This document shows, piece by piece, positions 57,113-64,000 of a DNA stretch of 64,000 nt; position 1 is the stretch's first letter; every line of letters begins with the position of its first letter. A program made the translations under genes and the position numbers. This DNA comes from Strongylocentrotus droebachiensis. Lineage: Eukaryota; Echinodermata; Echinoidea; Camarodonta; Strongylocentrotidae. Below the pieces are notes generated by a model. The model was not told the origin of the DNA. It searched no databases and saw only the letters and a list, made by a program, of their open reading frames with translations. The DNA is taken from NCBI GenBank assembly GCA_035222895.1, contig JAVYIG010000598.1:62001-126000 (forward strand). The letters run 5' to 3'.

Positions 57113-60100
57113 GCCGTGGCATCCACTGTTCTCTTTCTTAGGGCAAACAACAATACACGGGCCTACCGTCCATGCTTATATTAAAAGTGTATAGGCTTAC
57201 AGAGTCGGGGTTACAGGGGATTTGTGTCCCCAGGTTCTTTCTTCTCCCCTTTTTATCTTTCCCTCTTGTACAATACCCAGAGTGGAAAAAAAAAAGTTTT
57301 TTGCGAGTCGATTCAGCTAAGTGGGCGATCCGTGTTTGTAACAGGTATGAGGCAAGTGAGTTGGTTTTGAGCAACAATAGCACCGCTCCCAACAGTTGCA
57401 GTTTGTTAACTTTATGCCGTAAGTCAACAATGGTACATATCTTTGACTACCGTGATGTCAGAAGTAGCAACTTGGAACTCAAACTCGTCGTAGCCGTCTA
57501 CCTATCTGAACGTATCAAAATCTGTGATGTCATGTAATTGTCATGATTTTTTTTAAAAAGAAAGATATGGGCTGTGTCCGGATTGTCCTATCCTGAACTC
57601 CCATGGAATACGCCGCGTTTTACTGTGTATTCGTCAGGCCATCCTGATTGCTGCCCGCCCCCGGCCAAATACGGGTCAGTCGACGAAGAAAAAATACCCG
57701 CGACAGGAAAAAGAAGTAAGGGTTGAATTTTTCAGAACGGATTAATCCTTGAGGCAAAACAAGAATGAAAAAGCATGCCGAACAAACCCGAGATACCTAA
57801 ACTTTAGAAAAGACTTCTGCTGCAGCCCTGCACGCCTTAGGGAGGCCACATCACAGCTGTCTTTCTACACTCCTCACATTTTCCTTTTCTTCCTCATTTC
57901 TCACTTCTCTTCTCATCTCTCTTACCCTCACATATCCTCTCTTCTCCACCCCCTTGTTACCACCTTGTTTCCCTTTCTGCCTGATTCTTCTGTCGATACT
58001 ACCCCTCTCTCTTTACTTCCCTTTTGATTTTGCCATTAATGTAAGTTTTTCCCCCTAAGTTTGCCATTACGATGTTGTTATTGATAGTCTTGCTAACGCA
58101 GCCTCGCGGGAAGCTCGGGGGGTTTGTATCGTGTATCAGCGCTGTGCGGGTTGGCCTGTGACTTTCATACCTAGTAAGAATGTTCGATAATGAACCCGAA
58201 GGAGGGCTCCAGCAAATGGGAAAAATAATAAGGTGGAAATGTCTCCCGATGAAAAGCAAAGAGAAAAGGACGCCACCGTTCGGCTATTTGAAAGTGAGGA
58301 AAATGCCCCGCACACATGCGACTTGGATGATTTCAAGATTGTTTACAAGTGGCGCCCTTAAACATTTTATCTTTTCCCGACAAAGACAGAAGCAGATTCC
58401 ATGGAACCCTTTTAACCTGCTTGATCCTGATCTGCATGGACTCTACATACACTGGGTATTAAAAAAAAACGATGATACCTTGCGTTTCTTTTATTTATTA
58501 TACACCGGTAATGTCATGAGCGAATCTGCACAATCATACCCCTCAGCATATCACTAGAGTAATTTCCAATTACCACCATTTGGTATGATTATACAATTTA
58601 TTTTAAAAAATCGAGTCTGTATTCATTCATTACCTTTGAGTTAAAACATCTTATTGATGAAGGTTTTTATTCTATATACGAATCATGAAACTAATGCTCA
58701 TAATAACTTCGACTTGATTATCATTTTAAATTGTATCAAACTTCTGTGTTTTAAGTCCTGTCGCCGAATCTTGGCATCGTTTATCTTCCATGTCTTTAGT
58801 TCAACTTAAATACACTGCAGGCCTATACTATGGGCGGGTGACGAGATATGTTTGAGTAAAACTAGAAGAATGGTTCTTGGTACCATTCACGGATGGTTTA
58901 CTTCTTGCAGATGGACATAATAAAACATGACTATACTGTTCTATAAGGTTACATCTTTAAAAACATCTCGCCATTATGCAGCTTCCAACCTTCCATCTTA
59001 GGCTTCTTTTGATTTTTTCAAGGTCAGATTCCTTAGAACGGCTTCTTCCAGTAATGTGTAATTTCGTTTCCACTCTGTAGTATCTTACCTACTGTTTCTT
59101 CTGTTTTCTATTGTTTTAAGAACTTTGAAATATTATTTAGTGCCTTGCCCTTATGACTGTTTCTCTGTATAATGATATCTAGGCACTGCTAATTTTGAAT
59201 CAACATTTTTAAACATTTTGATCGGTGCATAGAGGCTATCTTTAACTATGAAATCGTTTTCGGAGAGCAAATAAAATGAGATTGGAGAGGTACTATTTCA
59301 ATCATTTGTGCATTTTGTGCTTTTAAATCGTTGCCTGCTACCCTCATAATAAGCTTCAATACCTCACCATTGTCGTGGTTATACAGGTACGAAGGTAAGC
59401 TATTTGGAGATAATTAAATCATAGTCTATTTCATTAAGGAATATGCTTTTGTAAAGTTTATCCGGACAGTTTTTTTTAATATTTGAAACATAGCTGAGTT
59501 GAGTATCTTAATGTACTTGTAAATAAGCTTTCTGTTACAATATTCAGATCGGAAGCAAGATCTTTAATGACATTTAAGATCAATATGTTTCGTCATGATT
59601 CATAATCACTTTCTAAAGTAATCACTTGCAAATAAGTGCAAAATAAGGAAGAAGAATAACAATGAGCGTATCTTTCATAGAGTACTTTAGCTACATGTTA
59701 AGTGATGTTCATTATTCTGTATCAATTTTCACCCATTAATTTCACACAATAACTTCGTTTCCTCCTTTTTTAACTCTCGTCTGTTTATATATCTGTCAAT
59801 TTTATAGTCCTCAACTCGAGCGAGATTGACGTTTGGGTAAGGTGAGACGAGAGAAACCCCTTCTATTGAATCACAGACCAAAGACATATCAATATTCTAC
59901 CACGTTATCTCATCTTACACTCGAAGCATCGCGTTGCCATAAATGTATTCTGAAACGATACAGTATCTTGCAGAGAAAAGGGAAAAAATATGCGTGAAAA
60001 TTGAAACATAAATCCTTGTATTTGGTGCCGAGTCGGTGGACGGCGAAAATAGGCGCGGTGGAATCGCGTGCAATTCATGTAGATTTATTCATTTACTTAT

Positions 60101-60169
60101 CGAGGTGCCAATTTAACATCGGTGATCGTTATTTAGTGAGATGGGCACGTGGCGTGGCTAGAGCGATGA
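57113..60169. other. No gene recognised
   Basis: Several frames of 60-125 codons (57172-57537, 58180-58557 and others) have no domain, no splice context and no codon pattern that would support them. C/T-rich patch at ~57870-58020. Confidence 0.45.
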
Positions 60170-60215
60170 CTCTTTCTCTCTCTCTCTCTCCCTCTCTCTC
60201 CTCCTCCTCTTCATC
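60170..60215. repeat. (CT)n microsatellite
   Basis: CT repeats followed by (CTC)n. Confidence 0.9.
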
Positions 60216-60558
60216 TAGAAGCTTTAGCTAGACTCTCAATTCTCTTTTATGACATCCTTATTGTAGGGTCTTTTTATCCCCTCTGGTGCTGATATTCATC
60301 CAGATATTTTAGCATATCAATTTATTCCTCTTTTCACTCGCCCGAAATGATTCCCCATCATCCTCTAATCCGTTCAGTTGAGATTTCCCTTTTTTTCTCT
60401 CACTTATTTCGTCATCTACTGCTATTTTCAATTATTTCTTAAAGTCCTTTTATTTTTCATTTATCTCTCCCTTTTTTTATTTAAAAAAAAATTCAATTTG
60501 TTCTCTATAATCTGATAAAGATCTTCTCTCAGTACCTATTTAAAGAACACGCATACCC

Positions 60559-60613
60559 ACACACGTACACACGCACACACACACTTTCTCTCTCTGTCTC
60601 TCTCTCTCTCTGA
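60559..60613. repeat. (AC)n then (CT)n microsatellite
   Basis: ACAC-rich block followed directly by CTCTCTGTCTCTCT. Confidence 0.9.
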
Positions 60614-60889
60614 AATTATCTTTTCTATATCTCTATCATCTGATCATTATATACCACCGATCTCCTGATTCTCCTATTTCCAACTTTTTTTCCCCCTAAG
60701 ATATTCTTTCTTTAGTTAAACAATTTGTGTTGCTGATGTCGTTATCGTCGTCAGGGATTTTTATAATATATTTTCTTCAATTGCATTGATTCCAATATTT
60801 ACTTGCGTGATTTTATATCGATTTTCATTCCTTCGAACTTCTTTGACATTATTGTTATTCTTCTCTGTCTCTTTTTCTCGTGCACTTTT

Positions 60890-61001
60890 CGTCCCCTCTC
60901 TCGTTTTCCCCCGCCTCCTCTCTCTAACTCTCTCTCTCCCTCTCTCTATCTCTCTCCCTTCCCCCTTCTCTTTCTTTCTCCTGATTATTTCCTTCCCACA
61001 C

Positions 61002-61053
<52 letters not shown>

Positions 61054-61160
61054 GCTCGATATTTCATTTCATCCCATTTCTACGCTATAATTTGCCCCCC
61101 TCCCCTGCCTCCCTCCTCCCGCCCTCCCTCGATTGTCTCTTTTTCTCACTCGCTATCTCC
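60890..61160. repeat. (CT)n-rich pyrimidine tract
   Basis: Long C/T-rich tract with a pure CT run at ~61008-61047. The 147-codon frame 60786-61229 is a Ser/Leu/Phe artefact. Confidence 0.93.
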
Positions 61161-62671
61161 CTCTCAACTACATCATCTAAAGCCTCTCAAGAATCGCATT
61201 TAGATGGAATATTGAGTTTCTGTCTTTGAGTAGGAGTAACCGTCGTTTAGTCAATACGTCATCGTGGCAGTATGGAGAGGGTATTTTATGACAGAGTGGT
61301 GTAACACGCGTCCGATCCGTATTTCCTTACATTCTTCAACTTAGAAGTGGAGAGTAGTTATCGGGAGAAATGAGAACGGTCTGCTCACTCCCAGAAGTGA
61401 TATTTTGCATAAGAAAGGCACTTACAATGTCCTTTTTCGCTGATGGATTAGGGCAGTGGTGACCTTTTCATGTTTGGATTCAGCGTGCATCCAGATACAC
61501 TTAGGATATAAACAAGGATAATCATTACAGTTAATGTGTTGGTATTCTATCCATATTGTGTGTAGGCCTATAATTATGGTAAAATCTATTATGGAACACC
61601 CACACAGCAAATCCTGAAAATTGAAATACAACACCTGAAAATTAACGCGGAAAGATAGCTTTGTAATAATGGGTTTCAAAAGACGAGGACAGTAGGCCTA
61701 TATCTATCCACAGTTTGGCTTAGATAGAAAAGGTATCTTGCAAATCGTGCATTCACTTTCAATATATCCAATGGGTAATGAGAGAAAACATTTTGATGCA
61801 AACCTTGCGAGCTAATCAGACCGCGTGTAGCCCGGGGCTGTGCTCGCGGGCTTGCTTATCCGAGGTTGTTCGGCGCCAGGCATAATGTTACACGGTAAAC
61901 ATTGTGAACCCCATCGATACCGCCACGGTCTCTAGCCAAACCGTTTACAAGTGGACGGTATAAAAGACATGTTCGTCCGATGCTTGGCGGGTTAATTTCA
62001 CGGTGGCAATGATGGATAGTGCGGGTTGGCATACGGCTTGGGGGAAATATGCTTTAAAAGAATTTAATCGCGTGTGCATTTAAAGGGAAATCTAGCCTTG
62101 TATTATAAGGAAGGCGATCTGAGTGAAAGTAAGAAAATTGGATAACCGATTGGTGAAAGAAAGACTAAAATCGGATAAGCGATGAGAAAATGTTAATTTG
62201 TTTCTTTTATTCAAAAGCACTTTATAGTGGGTGGGACCGTTTCATATTGGCAAATTGGTAATGTCACTGTGCTGATATGTCGGAAAGCTCTCCTATATTT
62301 GCTCCTGCACATAAAATGATAACGATGATATTGTTTTTTTACTCGTGGTTTTTTAATCACATTTTCTTTGTCTTAGACTTAGGATTTAAGAACGTGCTAT
62401 GATTGTATCATGAGGATAGCCCCAAGGAGGTATCACTTAGCGGAAATGAACGTTAATGATACGTACTTTGTGCATAACGAGTAGTATGGAGCTACGATGG
62501 GAAATCAATCAATAAGAAACAGCAAGATTAAAACACATTTAAACAAAAACACCAGTTAACAATTGAATGAAACAAATTTGTGAACTTAAAAAGTAAAAAG
62601 TCACATGTCTCTAAAACGCTGAATAACACATTGAATTACCTTTATTCGACTCAAAACTATGATATGACTGT
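61161..62671. other. No gene recognised; one TATA-like site
   Basis: A GC-richer block at ~61800-62060 contains GGTATAAAAG (TATAAAAG at 61959-61966) on the + strand with an ATG about 45 bp downstream (62009). No supported exon follows before the window ends, so a promoter here is only a possibility. Confidence 0.35.
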
Positions 62672-62675
62672 TTAA
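62672..62675. repeat. TTAA target duplication, left
   Basis: TTAA adjoining the left end of the 62676-63207 element; repeated at 63208-63211. Confidence 0.65.
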
Positions 62676-63207
62676 AGGTACTGTGTCCCTTTTGCAGCCA
62701 ACCTCAAAATGCTGTAGAACCTAGCAGGAATTATGAATATGTCATGTATGTCCTATCTGTGAAATTTAAACGTTAGCAGTGTCCTCATATTCAAATTATG
62801 CAAGGGAAACTGTTTACTTGCTAGACTTCACTGTCAGACAATATTGAGTGACTGACTGGCTTTTTTTCTTCTTTGGTAATAACAAACATGAAACGAGTTG
62901 TAAAGGGAACGTGAGCATTTGTCTACATCAATAACCCACTTCTTGTAATGGCCAAGATTAAACTGATTGAATCTTTGCGCAGCATAAAACGTATGACTAT
63001 TCGGTACAATTTTCTGAAAATCAGACTATTACTTTTGGGCTCTATAGCCCTAAAGTCGATTTGACAACTAATAGTCGTTATTTTCCCACGTGAAGACATT
63101 TTCAAGCCCCACCTTCTTTAGGGAAGTTCTAAATTAGTATTATCTTTCAAATGCAGTTGTAATTTAACTTTTTCATTTTTTTGGCCTGCAAATGGGACAT
63201 AGTCCCT
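62676..63207. mobile_element. TTAA-flanked MITE (AGGTACTGTGTCCC ends)
   Basis: 532 bp element. The left end AGGTACTGTGTCCCTTTTGC and the inverted right end AGGGACTATGTCCCATTTGC match at 17 of 20 positions, extending to CAG and CC. TTAA flanks both sides. TTAA duplications are used by the piggyBac and Kolobok superfamilies; which one cannot be told. No transposase frame inside. Confidence 0.75.
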
Positions 63208-63211
63208 TTAA
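63208..63211. repeat. TTAA target duplication, right
   Basis: TTAA adjoining the right end of the 62676-63207 element. Confidence 0.65.
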
Positions 63212-64000
63212 GATAATAGATTCATGCACAAAATCAATACCCCTGCTATATATTCTACGTTTACAATCTGGAAATATAATTACGTCCCCCTCCTGTTTAT
63301 GGTCAGAGCTGACTTGTTTTACACCCTCGTTTTCATAATGTCTGCGATGTGTTATCGGGGGCTGGAATGAGAGTGCACAATAAGGCAATGAAGTATGCGA
63401 GAATGCATATATCATGTGGAGTTTGTATTCCCATTGCCCCAGGCATGGCCTACGGGCGTGGCTGAGGCCTTTCTCAAAGCAAGGTCTATACCCTGACAAA
63501 AAGGTCACCCGCTGACAGTAGCCCCGTTTTATACAAATATGAAATATGATTAGACGGACTGTGTAGATACGGTACAATCCCATTAAGTAGAAAGGGGCAT
63601 TGTTTCGTGTATCATGAAACGGTGATATGATTAAAGTGAAAATTATGTCAATATCATTACGCATTGAGCTGAGGAGGTTGTAATCTATCTACACGTCTTA
63701 CGCATATTTGTCTTTTAGTTCATCGATCGTATTCATTTCTTGTTAATCTCTCAACAAAAATTATGGTCATCACATAAATTACTATATCACGTAATTCATA
63801 TTCATTTGATTGTTAATAAATTCATTGAGTTCTAATTTAAGAATGGCGAGAACAGCAGAAAGACACAGAGAGAAGGAAAGAAAAAGGAAGACAAATTAAG
63901 AGAGGTGGGAAAAGAGGAGACATGGAGTAGAGAAACCTAGGAGATAGGAAAAGGAGGGTGAGTTAATGCAATGCGCATGCGCAGATTGCGTTCTGTCACG
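63212..64000. other. No gene recognised
   Basis: A 163-codon - strand frame (63173-63664) overlaps the right end of the TTAA element and shows no domain. GA-rich DNA at ~63865-63960. The window ends in ordinary-looking sequence. Confidence 0.45.

Noticed and set aside
57172-57537. 121-codon + strand frame
   Set aside because: No domain, no convincing splice or promoter context, and no visible relation to any family.
58180-58557. 125-codon + strand frame
   Set aside because: No domain or repeated motif; chance frame in moderately GC-rich DNA.
60786-61229. 147-codon + strand frame
   Set aside because: Pyrimidine-tract artefact of the CT microsatellite; the apparent hydrophobic segments come from CTC/TTC codons.
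63173-63664. 163-codon - strand frame
   Set aside because: No recognisable domain, unusual mixture of residues, and it overlaps the right end of the TTAA MITE. Most likely a chance frame.

Overview
This is a window of animal nuclear DNA, AT-rich and intron-rich, with long (CT)n/(AG)n microsatellites and many short inverted-repeat elements. It fits a marine invertebrate deuterostome, most likely an echinoderm such as a sea urchin. That placement is inferred from gene content and repeat style and is not proven. Nothing bacterial, no CRISPR array and no rRNA gene was seen.

Two genes can be rebuilt. On the + strand (11686-21473) a NETO orthologue (kainate-receptor auxiliary subunit) is split over nine exons whose phases all match and add to 519 codons: short signal peptide, CUB1, CUB2, an LDLa module, one transmembrane helix and a ~150-residue cytoplasmic tail. 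On the - strand (45380-33130) a KCTD1/KCTD15-type BTB protein of 322 residues is read from two coding exons separated by an 11.3 kb intron. The genes are convergent (NETO rightward, KCTD leftward), with ~11.7 kb of repeat-filled DNA between their stop codons.

The KCTD intron holds the most striking object: a 4082 bp P-element-like DNA transposon (36716-40797). It has a perfect 8-bp target-site duplication (ATCATGAC), matching terminal and subterminal inverted repeats, and two decayed transposase pieces: the start of a THAP zinc finger, and the THAP AVPTxF end followed by a coiled coil. It lies opposite to the host gene, lacks a usable start codon, has in-frame stops, and no catalytic core was recognised.

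Region by region: 1-11.6 kb is intergenic DNA with microsatellites and a triplicated 3'-tail-like repeat at 9.46-9.99 kb. 11.7-21.5 kb is NETO, whose introns carry a foldback element, a tRNA-derived SINE and a 16-bp minisatellite. 21.5-33 kb is intergenic, with a three-layer nest of inverted repeats at 23.69-24.65 kb, large CT arrays and a ~570 bp (CTA/CTG)n array. 33-45.4 kb is KCTD with the P-like element. 45.4-64 kb has no gene I can prove. It holds a very GC-rich foldback element (50.8-51.1 kb), an old ~32-bp CCAAT-containing minisatellite (51.5-52.75 kb), further foldback elements (54.5 and 62.7-63.2 kb), and two candidate promoter or first-exon areas (56.9-57.1 and 61.96 kb).
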